The position numbers and the translations under genes are program-made. The notes under the pieces were generated by a model, which was not told where the DNA came from, did not search any database, and saw only the letters and a list, made by a program, of their open reading frames with translations. From NCBI RefSeq assembly GCF_002113125.1, contig NZ_NEJP01000020.1, forward strand, positions 1-64,000: a stretch of 64,000 nucleotides of DNA, written 5' to 3'. This stretch comes from Pseudomonas sp. B20(2017) (lineage in GTDB: Bacteria > Pseudomonadota > Gammaproteobacteria > Pseudomonadales > Pseudomonadaceae). Positions 1 to 8,668 of this stretch are shown here, piece by piece; the first letter of the stretch is position 1, and each line of letters starts with the position of its first letter.

Positions 1-29
1 ACTGATGGGCTGAAGAGCCTTTTTCAGCA

Positions 30-62
30 CAAAAACAAACGCCCCGAATAAGTCGGGGCGTT
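30..62 (-). terminator. Rho-independent terminator of mscL
   Basis: A perfect GC-rich hairpin (arms 38-47 and 53-62, AACGCCCCGA paired with TCGGGGCGTT) is followed on the minus strand by a T-rich run (38 down to 31). It lies about 58 bases past the mscL stop and reads in the mscL direction. Confidence 0.8.
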
Positions 63-119
63 TGGTCTAAGGCCTGTCAGTGTGTTTTCACACAGTCTGC
101 TCAGGCGCCGTTTCAGTCT

Positions 120-533
120 TCAAGGCCGGTTGTTCTGGGCCTTGAGCAGATCGCGGATCTCGCCGAGCAGTTCTTCTTCCTTGGTCGGTACCGGCGGCAA
201 GGTAGGCGCCACGGCTTCTTCGCGTTTCAAGCGGTTGATGGCTTTGACGCCCATGAATATCGCGAAGGCGACGATCACGAAGTCAAGAACGCTCTGGATG
301 AATTTACCGTACGCCAGCACCACCGCGGGGGCGTTGCCCTCGGCGGCTTTCAGCGTGATGGCCAGGTCACTGAAATCCACCCCGCCGATCAGCAGACCTA
401 TGGGTGGCATGATCACGTCGCCGACGAACGACGAAACGATCTTGCCGAAGGCCGCGCCGATGATGATACCGACGGCCATGTCGACCACATTGCCTTTGAC
501 CGCGAAGGCCTTGAACTCGCTGAGCACGCCCAT
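120..533 (-). CDS. mscL: Large-conductance mechanosensitive channel MscL
   Basis: Encodes a 137-residue inner-membrane channel that opens under membrane tension to release solutes during osmotic downshock. The start MGVLSEFKAF with the following GNVVDMAVGIIIGAAFG first transmembrane helix is the MscL signature. A second helix (FVIVAFAIFMGVKAINRL) follows, and the charged C-terminal bundle ends in ELLGEIRDLL. The length equals the usual 136-138 residues. An in-frame extension to 665 exists, but its residues do not resemble MscL, and the ATG at 533 opens the conserved N-terminus. Divergent from katB. The order mscL-katB matches P. aeruginosa as I remember it. Confidence 0.97.
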   Translation of the reverse strand: MGVLSEFKAFAVKGNVVDMAVGIIIGAAFGKIVSSFVGDVIMPPIGLLIGGVDFSDLAITLKAAEGNAPAVVLAYGKFIQSVLDFVIVAFAIFMGVKAINRLKREEAVAPTLPPVPTKEEELLGEIRDLLKAQNNRP

Positions 534-817
534 AGTTATTTCCTTGTTACAGATGAGTTTGGTGTACGCAGTGTAAATCAGCATAACGCGTCCTGCGCGA
601 AACACCTTCTTACAAAGCCCGTTTTTATCGACACACCATTTCGCAATTAGTTTGCAAAGTGCCACTAATCGCGCGCGGAATACGCCTCAAGCCGCTGATC
701 CCGAAGAAAAAATATTCAATCACGGCGTTGTGATCTTTCTATTTAGGTTTGGCGAATCGAGCTTCTAGCCTCTGTCTGGCGCACCTGGATGCGCCTCACA
801 AAACAGAGGAACCTGAA

Positions 818-2359
818 ATGAATTCCACACTTGGTTCAGGGATTATTCCCTACCGCCGTACTGTCGGCGTATTGGCCGCCGGCCTGTTGACCCTTTCCGT
901 CAATGCCGCGCCGCTGACCCGTGACAACGGTGCTGCGGTTGGCGACAACCAGAACTCGCAAACCGCCGGAGCCAATGGCCCGGTGTTGTTGCAGGACGTG
1001 CAACTGATCCAGAAGCTGCAACGCTTCGACCGCGAGCGCATTCCCGAACGCGTCGTGCATGCTCGAGGCACCGGTGCCCATGGCACGTTCACCGCAACCA
1101 ACGATCTTAGCGATCTCAGCAAGGCCAAGGTGTTTACCGCCGGCCAGGTCACCCCGGTGTTCGTGCGTTTCTCGGCGGTGGTTCACGGTAATCACTCCCC
1201 GGAAACCCTACGGGACCCGCGGGGTTTCGCGACCAAGTTCTACACCGCCGACGGTAACTGGGACCTGGTGGGCAACAACTTTCCGACGTTCTTCATCCGT
1301 GATGCGATCAAGTTCCCGGACATGGTGCACGCCTTCAAGCCAGACCCTCGCACCAATCTGGATGATGATTCCCGTCGCTTCGATTTCTTCTCCCATGTAC
1401 CGGAAGCCACACGCACATTGACCGAGTTGTATTCCAACTCGGGAACGCCGGCCAGTTATCGGGAGATGGATGGCAACAGTGTGCACGCCTACAAGTTGGT
1501 CAATACCAAGGGTGATGTGCACTATGTGAAGTTTCACTGGAAAAGTTTGCAGGGCATCAAAAATCTCGATCCGCAACAAGTGGTGCAAGTTCAGGGCCGG
1601 GATTACAGTCACATGAGTCACGATTTGGTAACAAATATTAACAAAGGGAATTTTCCCAAGTGGGACTTGTACATCCAGGTCTTGAATCCGCAAGACTTAT
1701 CCAGGTTTGACTTCGATCCCCTTGATGCAACCAAAATCTGGCCGGGTATCCCTGAGCGCAAAGTTGGACAAATGGTGTTGAACCGCAATCCAGCGAATGT
1801 CTTCCAGGAAACCGAACAAGTGGCCATGGCGCCTTCAAATGTTGTTCCGGGCATCGAGCCTTCGGAAGACCGTTTGCTGCAAGGCCGGATATTTGCCTAT
1901 GCCGATACGCAAATGTATCGCCTCGGCGCCAACGCCCTGCAATTGCCGATCAATGCCGCCAAAACCGCCGTCAACAATGGCAACCAGGATGGCGCGATGA
2001 ATGCCGGTGCGAGCAGCTCGGGTGTCAACTATCAGCCAAGCCGTTTGCAACCGCGTGAAGAGACGCCAGCTGCGCGATACAGCCAGACCGCACTGCAGGG
2101 CAGTACGCAACAGGCGAAGATCCAGCGCGAGCAGAACTTCAAGCAGGCCGGTGATCTGTATCGCTCGTTCAGCAAGAAGGAGCGCCAGGATCTGATCGAG
2201 AGCTTCGGCGGTTCGCTGGCCGGCGCCGATGACGAGAGCAAGCACATCATGCTGTCCTTCCTCTATAAGGCGGATCCGGAATACGGCGCCGGTGTGACCA
2301 AAGTGGCCAACGGTGACCTGGATCGGGTCAAGGCCCTGGCGGCCAAACTGGTCGACTGA
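818..2359 (+). CDS. katB: Periplasmic monofunctional haem catalase KatB
   Basis: Encodes a 513-residue catalase that disproportionates hydrogen peroxide. An N-terminal signal peptide (about residues 1-31, cleavage near SVNA/AP) marks a secreted KatB/SrpA-type small-subunit catalase. The active-site His81 is in RVVHARGTGAHGTF, the distal Asn is in GNNFPTFFIRD (residues 152-162), and the proximal haem ligand Tyr361 is in GRIFAYADTQMYRLG. The length equals P. aeruginosa KatB (513). The start at 818 was chosen because AGAGGA lies just upstream and the signal peptide begins there; an in-frame upstream extension to 749 looks non-coding. KatB is peroxide-inducible through OxyR in P. aeruginosa. I could not find a convincing OxyR site in the 284-bp divergent spacer. 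Confidence 0.95.
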   Translation: MNSTLGSGIIPYRRTVGVLAAGLLTLSVNAAPLTRDNGAAVGDNQNSQTAGANGPVLLQDVQLIQKLQRFDRERIPERVVHARGTGAHGTFTATNDLSDLSKAKVFTAGQVTPVFVRFSAVVHGNHSPETLRDPRGFATKFYTADGNWDLVGNNFPTFFIRDAIKFPDMVHAFKPDPRTNLDDDSRRFDFFSHVPEATRTLTELYSNSGTPASYREMDGNSVHAYKLVNTKGDVHYVKFHWKSLQGIKNLDPQQVVQVQGRDYSHMSHDLVTNINKGNFPKWDLYIQVLNPQDLSRFDFDPLDATKIWPGIPERKVGQMVLNRNPANVFQETEQVAMAPSNVVPGIEPSEDRLLQGRIFAYADTQMYRLGANALQLPINAAKTAVNNGNQDGAMNAGASSSGVNYQPSRLQPREETPAARYSQTALQGSTQQAKIQREQNFKQAGDLYRSFSKKERQDLIESFGGSLAGADDESKHIMLSFLYKADPEYGAGVTKVANGDLDRVKALAAKLVD

Positions 2360-2501
2360 CCGCGACACTTTCAAGTCCGGCACTTGTCGGGGTTTGACCG
2401 GCAGCAGCGCCGCGCGTCTGGCCAGCGGAGAAATCCGTCCCGGTGCGCCGCGCTGATCGGCGATGGCTGCGTTATCATCGCGGTTTTTGCCGGGGGTTCA
2501 G

Positions 2502-3869
2502 ATGGCCAAGGCCAAGCGCATGTACGGCTGCACCGAGTGCGGCGCAACCTTTCCCAAGTGGGCCGGGCAGTGCGGCGAATGCGGCGCCTGGAACACCCTG
2601 ACCGAAACCATGGTCGAGAGCGGCGGTGCCGCCGCTCCGAGCGGGCGCACCGGTTGGGCAGGGCAGCAAGCCCAGATCAAGACGCTGGCCGAAGTCAGCA
2701 TCGAAGAGATTCCGCGTTTTTCCACAGCCTCTGGCGAGCTCGACCGAGTGCTCGGCGGCGGTCTGGTGGACGGTTCGGTGGTACTGATCGGCGGTGATCC
2801 CGGCATTGGCAAATCGACGATCCTTTTGCAGACCCTGTGCAACCTCGCCAAGAACATGCCGGCGCTGTACGTCACCGGTGAGGAATCCCAGCAACAGGTC
2901 GCCATGCGCGCACGCCGCCTGGGTCTGCCGCAGGATCAACTGCGGGTCATGACCGAAACCTGCATCGAAACCATCATCGCCACTGCCCGTCAGGAAAAAC
3001 CCAAGGTGATGGTGATCGACTCGATCCAGACGATTTTCACCGAACAACTGCAATCGGCACCGGGCGGCGTGTCCCAAGTGCGCGAAAGTGCGGCATTGTT
3101 GGTGCGCTATGCCAAGCAAAGCGGCACGGCGATTTTCCTGGTCGGCCACGTGACAAAGGAAGGCGCGCTCGCAGGGCCGCGGGTTCTGGAGCACATGGTC
3201 GATACCGTGCTGTATTTCGAGGGCGAGTCCGACGGGCGATTGCGTTTGCTGCGAGCGGTGAAAAACCGTTTCGGCGCGGTCAACGAACTCGGCGTGTTCG
3301 GCATGACCGATAAGGGCCTGAAAGAAGTCTCCAACCCTTCGGCGATTTTTCTCACACGCGCTCAGGAAGAAGTCCCGGGCAGCGTGGTGATGGCAACGTG
3401 GGAAGGCACCCGGCCGATGCTGGTGGAGGTTCAGGCGCTGGTGGATGACAGTCATCTGGCCAACCCGCGTCGAGTCACCTTGGGTCTGGACCAGAATCGT
3501 CTGGCGATGTTGTTGGCGGTGCTGCACCGTCACGGCGGCATTCCGACTCACGATCAGGACGTGTTCCTCAACGTGGTCGGCGGGGTGAAGGTGTTGGAAA
3601 CTGCGTCCGACCTGGCGCTGATGGCCGCCGTCATGTCGAGCCTGCGCAACCGTCCGCTGCCTCATGACTTGCTGGTGTTCGGTGAAGTCGGTTTGTCCGG
3701 CGAAGTGCGCCCGGTGCCGAGCGGTCAGGAGCGATTGAAGGAAGCCGCCAAGCACGGCTTCAAGCGTGCGATCGTGCCCAAAGGCAACGCGCCGAAGGAA
3801 GCGCCGGCAGGGTTGCAGATCATTGCGGTGACACGTCTGGAGCAGGCGCTGGACTCGTTGTTCGAGTAA
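2502..3869 (+). CDS. radA: DNA repair protein RadA (Sms)
   Basis: 455 residues. RadA is a RecA-like ATPase/helicase that drives branch migration and processes recombination intermediates. An N-terminal C4 zinc finger uses Cys10, Cys13, Cys24 and Cys27. The Walker A motif GGDPGIGKST lies at 97-106, the RadA-specific KNRFG motif is near residue 255, and the C-terminal third is the Lon-protease-like domain (LFGEVGLSGEVRPV) without proteolytic residues. The start MAKAKRMYGC is the conserved one; an in-frame ATG 39 bases upstream adds an unconserved tail. The gene is convergent with the PilZ gene, and their stop codons lie back to back at 3867-3872. Confidence 0.97.
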   Translation: MAKAKRMYGCTECGATFPKWAGQCGECGAWNTLTETMVESGGAAAPSGRTGWAGQQAQIKTLAEVSIEEIPRFSTASGELDRVLGGGLVDGSVVLIGGDPGIGKSTILLQTLCNLAKNMPALYVTGEESQQQVAMRARRLGLPQDQLRVMTETCIETIIATARQEKPKVMVIDSIQTIFTEQLQSAPGGVSQVRESAALLVRYAKQSGTAIFLVGHVTKEGALAGPRVLEHMVDTVLYFEGESDGRLRLLRAVKNRFGAVNELGVFGMTDKGLKEVSNPSAIFLTRAQEEVPGSVVMATWEGTRPMLVEVQALVDDSHLANPRRVTLGLDQNRLAMLLAVLHRHGGIPTHDQDVFLNVVGGVKVLETASDLALMAAVMSSLRNRPLPHDLLVFGEVGLSGEVRPVPSGQERLKEAAKHGFKRAIVPKGNAPKEAPAGLQIIAVTRLEQALDSLFE

Positions 3870-4238
3870 TCAGAGCTCCATCAACGCGCCAAGCTCCCGT
3901 TCGAGCTCGGCCTCATCCCCGAGGTTGAGTTCGATCAGGCGCCGCAGGCGCTGAATCGACTCCAGGCTGATGTGCCGGCACTGGAAACCCAGTTGGCCAT
4001 GATCGTCGTGCGCCAGTTGCACATCCATCTGAATGTCGATGTCCTTGCTCAAATGAATGTCGACGTTGAAGTCCTGCGTTTCATCCCCCAGCCACGGTTC
4101 CGGTTTTTCGATCAACAGGCCCTTGAGCGACAGGTCGATCAGCTTCACCGGCCAGATGTACTCGCCCTGGCTCAATTCGGTTCTGGCGTCGAACGCGATA
4201 CGTTTGAAGCGGCGACGCTCGGACGGGGGCTCGCTCAT
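3870..4238 (-). CDS. mapZ: PilZ-domain c-di-GMP receptor, MapZ-like
   Basis: 122 residues, a stand-alone PilZ domain. The c-di-GMP binding motifs are both intact: RxxxR at residues 9-13 (within RRRFKR) and DxSxxG at 35-40 (DLSLKG). Size, sequence style and position beside radA match P. aeruginosa PA4608 (MapZ). That protein binds the chemotaxis methyltransferase CheR1 in its c-di-GMP-bound form and alters flagellar motor switching. The orthology is inferred from synteny and motifs. If right, this gene links the second messenger to chemotaxis. Starts at an ATG and shares no intergenic space with radA. Confidence 0.85.
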   Translation of the reverse strand: MSEPPSERRRFKRIAFDARTELSQGEYIWPVKLIDLSLKGLLIEKPEPWLGDETQDFNVDIHLSKDIDIQMDVQLAHDDHGQLGFQCRHISLESIQRLRRLIELNLGDEAELERELGALMEL

Positions 4239-4397
4239 GGCGCAATCCTCAGGAAGGTCAGCTGACTATAGACCCGACCAGCGGGGTGATGCCAACGAAT
4301 GGACTGTCTAGACCAATGTCGGGGTATGGCCTTTGCCGCCAACAGCGCTAAACTCGGGGTGGCTGTCTTTCTTGTCCACCCTGGCTGGAATAATAAA

Positions 4398-6464
4398 ATG
4401 AAAAATAATAATAGCCTGCTACGCCACTTACCCTGGCTGCTGCTGGCAATCGTAGGAGCGTGCGCCCTTGGCGTAGTGGCATTGCGCCGAGGCGAGGCGA
4501 TCAACGCCTTGTGGATTGTGGTCGCCGCCGTGGCCATCTATCTGGTTGCATATCGTTACTACAGTCTGTTCATCGCTAACAATGTGATGCAACTCGATCC
4601 GCGTCGGGCCACTCCCGCCGTGCTCAACAATGACGGTCTGGACTACGTTCCGACCAACAAACACATTCTCTTCGGTCACCACTTCGCGGCCATCGCCGGC
4701 GCGGGGCCTCTGGTCGGCCCGGTACTGGCGGCACAGATGGGCTATCTGCCCGGTACGTTGTGGCTGATCGCCGGCGTGGTGCTGGCGGGCGCGGTGCAGG
4801 ACTTCATGGTCCTGTTCATGTCGACCCGTCGCAACGGTCGTTCGCTGGGCGACATGGTGCGTGAAGAAATGGGCCGTATCCCCGGCACCATCGCGCTGTT
4901 CGGCTGCTTCCTGATCATGATCATCATCCTCGCGGTGCTGGCGCTGATCGTGGTGAAAGCCCTGGCTGAAAGCCCGTGGGGCATCTTTACCGTGATGGCG
5001 ACCATTCCGATCGCGATGTTCATGGGCATCTACATGCGCTACATCCGTCCGGGCCGCATCGGCGAGATTTCGGTCATCGGCGTTTTGCTGCTGCTCGGTT
5101 CTATCTGGCTGGGCGGGCAGATTGCCGCCGATCCGGTCTGGGCCAAGGCCTTCAGCTTCACCGGCGTGCAAATCACCTGGATGCTGATCGGTTATGGCTT
5201 CGTCGCCGCCGTTCTTCCGGTGTGGCTGATCCTTGCCCCGCGTGACTACCTCTCCACCTTCCTCAAGATCGGTACCATCGTCGCCCTGGCGATCGGCATC
5301 CTGGTGACCATGCCCGAGCTGAAAATGCCGGCCCTGACCCAGTTCGTCGACGGCACCGGCCCGGTATGGAAGGGCGGTCTGTTTCCGTTCCTGTTCATCA
5401 CCATCGCTTGCGGTGCGGTATCGGGTTTCCATGCACTGATCTCGTCCGGGACCACGCCGAAGCTGCTGGATAACGAAACCAACGCCCGTTACATCGGTTA
5501 CGGCGGCATGCTGATGGAATCGTTCGTGGCCATCATGGCCATGGTCGCTGCCTCGGTGATCGAGCCTGGCGTGTACTTCGCCATGAACAGTCCGGCCGCC
5601 GTGGTCGGCGGTGACGTGGTGTCCGTGGCAACCGCAGTCAGCAACTGGGGCTTTGCAATTACCCCGGAAGCCCTGCAAGCCGTGGCGCATGACATCGGCG
5701 AAACCACCATCCTGGCCCGTGCCGGTGGTGCACCGACCCTGGCGGTCGGTATCGCGCAGATCCTGCACAGTGTCCTGCCGGGTGAAAACACCATGGCGTT
5801 CTGGTACCACTTCGCGATCCTGTTCGAAGCGCTGTTCATCCTGACCGCAGTCGATGCCGGCACCCGTGCCGGTCGCTTCATGCTGCAGGACCTGCTCGGT
5901 TCCTTCGTACCCGCACTGAAACGTACCGAATCCTGGACTGCCAACCTGATCGCCACCGCCGGTTGTGTGGCGATGTGGGGCTGGTTGCTGTATCAGGGCG
6001 TGATCGATCCGCTGGGTGGTATCAACACCTTGTGGCCGCTGTTCGGCATCTCCAACCAGATGCTGGCCGGTATCGCGCTGATGCTCGGCACCGTGGTCCT
6101 GATCAAGATGAAGCGCCAGCGCTACATCTGGGTCACCCTGCTGCCGGCCACTTGGCTGCTGATCTGCACCACGACCGCAGGCTTCATCAAGCTGTTCGAC
6201 GCTAACCCTGCGATCGGCTTCCTGTCGCTGGCCAAGAAGTACAGTGATGCACTGGCCAACGGTCAGGTGCTGGCGCCGGCGAAAAGCGTCGAGCAGATGC
6301 AGCACGTGATCTTCAACGCCTACACCAACGCTACATTGACCGCGCTGTTCCTGTTCGTGGTATTCAGCATCCTGTTCTATGCGCTCAAGGTCGGCATCGC
6401 CGCCTGGGGCAAAAAAGAGCGTACGGACAAAGAATCGCCATTCCAGGCCCTGCCGGACGCGTAA
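4398..6464 (+). CDS. cstA: CstA-family carbon-starvation transporter (peptide/pyruvate)
   Basis: 688 residues, with about 16-18 predicted membrane helices and the CstA/BtsT family blocks HHFAAIAGAGPLVGPVLAAQMG, SGTTPKLL and the conserved C-terminal region. Family members import pyruvate or peptides during carbon limitation (BtsT, CstA in E. coli; CstA pyruvate uptake in Pseudomonas). The ATG at 4398 was chosen because it starts MKNNNSLLRHLPW just before the first helix. An upstream in-frame ATG (4299) gives an unconserved leader. It is followed 15 bases later by ybdD and then by a YjiA-type GTPase, the same trio found around E. coli btsT. The substrate cannot be settled from sequence. Confidence 0.93.
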   Translation: MKNNNSLLRHLPWLLLAIVGACALGVVALRRGEAINALWIVVAAVAIYLVAYRYYSLFIANNVMQLDPRRATPAVLNNDGLDYVPTNKHILFGHHFAAIAGAGPLVGPVLAAQMGYLPGTLWLIAGVVLAGAVQDFMVLFMSTRRNGRSLGDMVREEMGRIPGTIALFGCFLIMIIILAVLALIVVKALAESPWGIFTVMATIPIAMFMGIYMRYIRPGRIGEISVIGVLLLLGSIWLGGQIAADPVWAKAFSFTGVQITWMLIGYGFVAAVLPVWLILAPRDYLSTFLKIGTIVALAIGILVTMPELKMPALTQFVDGTGPVWKGGLFPFLFITIACGAVSGFHALISSGTTPKLLDNETNARYIGYGGMLMESFVAIMAMVAASVIEPGVYFAMNSPAAVVGGDVVSVATAVSNWGFAITPEALQAVAHDIGETTILARAGGAPTLAVGIAQILHSVLPGENTMAFWYHFAILFEALFILTAVDAGTRAGRFMLQDLLGSFVPALKRTESWTANLIATAGCVAMWGWLLYQGVIDPLGGINTLWPLFGISNQMLAGIALMLGTVVLIKMKRQRYIWVTLLPATWLLICTTTAGFIKLFDANPAIGFLSLAKKYSDALANGQVLAPAKSVEQMQHVIFNAYTNATLTALFLFVVFSILFYALKVGIAAWGKKERTDKESPFQALPDA

Positions 6465-6479
6465 CCAGAGGATTGCAGC

Positions 6480-6677
6480 ATGTTCAATGACCTGAGTCGC
6501 CTCGGTAAATACCTCGGTCAGGCCGCGCGCCTGATGGTCGGCATGCCCGACTACGACACCTACGTCGAGCATATGCAGACCAAACACCCGGACAAACCGG
6601 TGATGAGCTACGAGATGTTCTTTCGCGAACGTCAGGAAGCTCGTTACGGTGGCAAGGGTGGGCCGAAGTGCTGTTGA
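6480..6677 (+). CDS. ybdD: YbdD/YjiX family small protein
   Basis: 65 residues. Family hallmarks are the N-terminal GKYLGQAARLMVGMPDYDTYVEHM and the YEMFFRERQEARYGG...CC C-terminus. These small cytosolic proteins are nearly always encoded directly downstream of CstA/BtsT transporters, as here with a 15-bp gap and a good AGAGGA ribosome site. Their molecular role is unclear; a function supporting the transporter is inferred from this conserved pairing. The C-terminal Cys-Cys pair may bind metal or be redox-active, but this is speculation. Confidence 0.9.
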   Translation: MFNDLSRLGKYLGQAARLMVGMPDYDTYVEHMQTKHPDKPVMSYEMFFRERQEARYGGKGGPKCC

Positions 6678-6709
6678 ACTGACAGCCTTCGGTTGATGTA
6701 GTCCCCAAC

Positions 6710-6800
6710 TGTGGGAGCGAGCTTGCTCGCGAAAGCGGTGTGTCATTGAGCAATGATGTCGACTGACACGACCCCTTCGCGAGCAAGCCCGCTCCCACAT
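6710..6800. repeat. REP pair (REPIN), GTGGGAGC class
   Basis: Two REP units in inverted orientation (6710-6732 and 6776-6800) separated by about 44 bases. Each contains a GTGGGAGCGAGCTTGCTCGC-type palindrome. The element lies between ybdD and the yjiA-type gene and could fold into a long hairpin in mRNA, uncoupling the GTPase from the upstream pair. Confidence 0.9.
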
Positions 6801-6838
6801 TTGTTTTGTGTTGTTCATCAATTTTGCGAAGGGGATCG

Positions 6839-7819
6839 ATGTTGTCTTCTCCAATACCTGTAACGGTACTCAGCGGTTTCCTCGGCGCCGGCAAGACCAC
6901 CTTGCTGCGCCATCTGTTGAAAGCCGAGCACGGCCTGAAAATCGCCGTGATCGAAAACGAATTCAGCGACGCCGGTATCGACACCCAACTGCTGGGCGAC
7001 GAGCCAGTGCAAGTCATGACCCTGGCCAACGGCTGCGTCTGCTGCACCATTCACACCGATCTGACCAAGGCCTTGTACCTGCTGCTCGAACGGCTGGACA
7101 GCGGCGAAATCGCCTTCGATCGGCTGGTCATCGAATGCACCGGCTTGGCCGACCCGGCTCCGGTGGCGCAGACCTTTTTCATCGACGAAGAATTGCGCGA
7201 GCGCTATTTGCTCGACGGCATCATCACCCTGGTAGACGCGGCCCACGCCGAGCTGCACCTGACCCAGACCATCGCCCAGGCGCAGATTGGTTTTGCCGAC
7301 CGCTTGCTGGTCAGCAAGACCGATCTGGTGGACGAGGCCGCGTTCACCGCGCTCAGCGAACGCCTGACCCGCATCAACCGCCGGGCACCGATCCACGTGG
7401 TGGAACATGGCAACATCGATCTGGCCGAACTACTCGATGTGCGCGGTTTCAACCTGAACGCCGATCTCGGTGGCGGGGTGAGTCTGCGGCCGGTCAGCAA
7501 GGCGCCGTCCATCGACCGGATCTCCAGCCTGGTGCTGCGTACCGACCAGCCGCTGGATATCGATCAGCTCAGCGAGTTCATGAATGAACTGCTGGAAGAG
7601 CACGGCAAGCAACTGCTGCGTTACAAAGGCGTGTTGAACATTGCAGGCGAAGATCGGCGGCTGGTGTTCCAGGGTGTATTGAAGCTGTATGGCTTCGACT
7701 GGGACACCGAGTGGGCGGAAGGCGAGGTGCGGGAAAGCGTGATCGTGTTTATCGCCGACGATTTGCCGGAAGAGAAGATCCGGGAGGGGTTTGCCAGGGT
7801 GGCTGCACAGCAAAACTGA
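6839..7819 (+). CDS. yjiA: CobW/YjiA-family metal-binding GTPase
   Basis: 326 residues, G3E-family P-loop GTPase. Walker A GFLGAGKT is at 13-20, the metal-binding CxCC motif (GCVCC) at 65-69, IECTGLADP is the switch region and SKTDL is the guanine-specificity motif. The C-terminal CobW_C domain (VLRTDQPLDI...) is complete. YjiA-type proteins are zinc-, cobalt- or nickel-binding putative metallochaperones. In E. coli yjiA lies beside the YbdD homologue yjiX and btsT, so the neighbourhood is conserved even though a REPIN separates it here. The ATG at 6839 follows GAAGGGG. No cobalamin gene is nearby, so a role in B12 synthesis is unlikely. Confidence 0.9.
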   Translation: MLSSPIPVTVLSGFLGAGKTTLLRHLLKAEHGLKIAVIENEFSDAGIDTQLLGDEPVQVMTLANGCVCCTIHTDLTKALYLLLERLDSGEIAFDRLVIECTGLADPAPVAQTFFIDEELRERYLLDGIITLVDAAHAELHLTQTIAQAQIGFADRLLVSKTDLVDEAAFTALSERLTRINRRAPIHVVEHGNIDLAELLDVRGFNLNADLGGGVSLRPVSKAPSIDRISSLVLRTDQPLDIDQLSEFMNELLEEHGKQLLRYKGVLNIAGEDRRLVFQGVLKLYGFDWDTEWAEGEVRESVIVFIADDLPEEKIREGFARVAAQQN

Positions 7820-7841
7820 ATTTGTGGAGACTGGAAGGGCC

Positions 7842-7927
7842 TCTTCGCGAGCAAGCTCGCTCCCACAATAGATCGCATTCTGTCAGGAGGAATGCCATTC
7901 AATGTGGGAGCGAGCTTGCTCGCGATG
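7842..7927. repeat. REP pair (REPIN), GTGGGAGC class
   Basis: Inverted REP units at 7842-7866 and 7902-7926 fill the space between the convergent yjiA-type gene (stop 7819) and the GntR gene (stop at 7933). Compared with the pair at 6710, the two units face the opposite way. Confidence 0.9.
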
Positions 7928-7932
7928 GCGAT

Positions 7933-8643
7933 CTAACCGACAACGCATGGCTCAAGAGCTGAACCCAGCAACGTCTGCTCAAGATGTTCCAAATGCCGAT
8001 TCATCAACATACCGGCTCTGGAAACATCTCTACGCTCCAACGCCTCAACCAACGCCAGATGCTCCTGCCACGCGCAACAGCTGTGCGTCTGCTCGCCACA
8101 TAGCGCAATCGCTAGTGAGGTCAGCGGCACCAACGTGCCGAGAAAATGCGCCAACGGTGCATTCCCCGCCATTTTTGCCAACTGCAAATGAAATTCACCG
8201 GACAGACGAATCGCTGCGCCCCGTCGATTTTTATCCACAGCCTGACGCTCACGTTCGATCAACGCTCGCAGGCGTTTCAGATCTTCAGCCTGCGCATGCT
8301 GACAAGCCAGCCTTACCAGCGTGTTCTCGGCCAGACGCCGGGCGTGCAGGGCCTGACGTGTCTGTTCGGCGTCCGGTGCGGCAACCCGCGGTCGATGGTT
8401 GGCCCGCAGCACGATGATCTGTTCGTGGGACAGTTGTGTCAGCGCCCGACGCACATCGGCGCGGCTGACGCCGAACATCTGCTTCAGGCTCTCTTCGGTA
8501 AACCGGCTGGCGGCATCGATGCGTTGCTCGAGGATCGCGTCGAACAGGCGCGGATACAGATCCTCCACCGGCGCGTGCAGGCGGGAGAAGGGCAGGGCCG
8601 CCGAAGTCGGGCGAGGGTGCGACGGCGTGGCAAGGCTGTTCAT
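7933..8643 (-). CDS. GntR/FCD-type transcriptional regulator
   Basis: 236 residues. An N-terminal winged helix (about 25-90, with FTEESLKQMFGVSRADVRRALTQL as recognition region) is followed by an all-helical FCD ligand domain with the metal-coordinating histidines (EFHLQL, QEHLALVEAL, NRHLEHLE). FCD regulators usually sense small organic acids or amino acids. The gene lies 25 bases downstream of a second FCD regulator and in the same direction, after the dctA-like transporter, so the three probably form one operon. The start at 8643 follows GGAG. The effector and target genes cannot be named. Confidence 0.85.
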   Translation of the reverse strand: MNSLATPSHPRPTSAALPFSRLHAPVEDLYPRLFDAILEQRIDAASRFTEESLKQMFGVSRADVRRALTQLSHEQIIVLRANHRPRVAAPDAEQTRQALHARRLAENTLVRLACQHAQAEDLKRLRALIERERQAVDKNRRGAAIRLSGEFHLQLAKMAGNAPLAHFLGTLVPLTSLAIALCGEQTHSCCAWQEHLALVEALERRDVSRAGMLMNRHLEHLEQTLLGSALEPCVVG

Positions 8644-8668
8644 GGCCGGTCTCCAGTGTGAGGCGTTT

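Noticed and set aside
534..817. OxyR binding site upstream of katB
   Set aside because: Expected from P. aeruginosa regulation, but I could not place an ATAG-n7-CTAT tandem convincingly; left unclaimed.
4428..6854. 808-codon minus-strand frame opposite cstA
   Set aside because: Shadow of a GC-rich membrane-protein gene; composition is His/Gln/Arg-rich with no domain, and the plus strand encodes a clear transporter.
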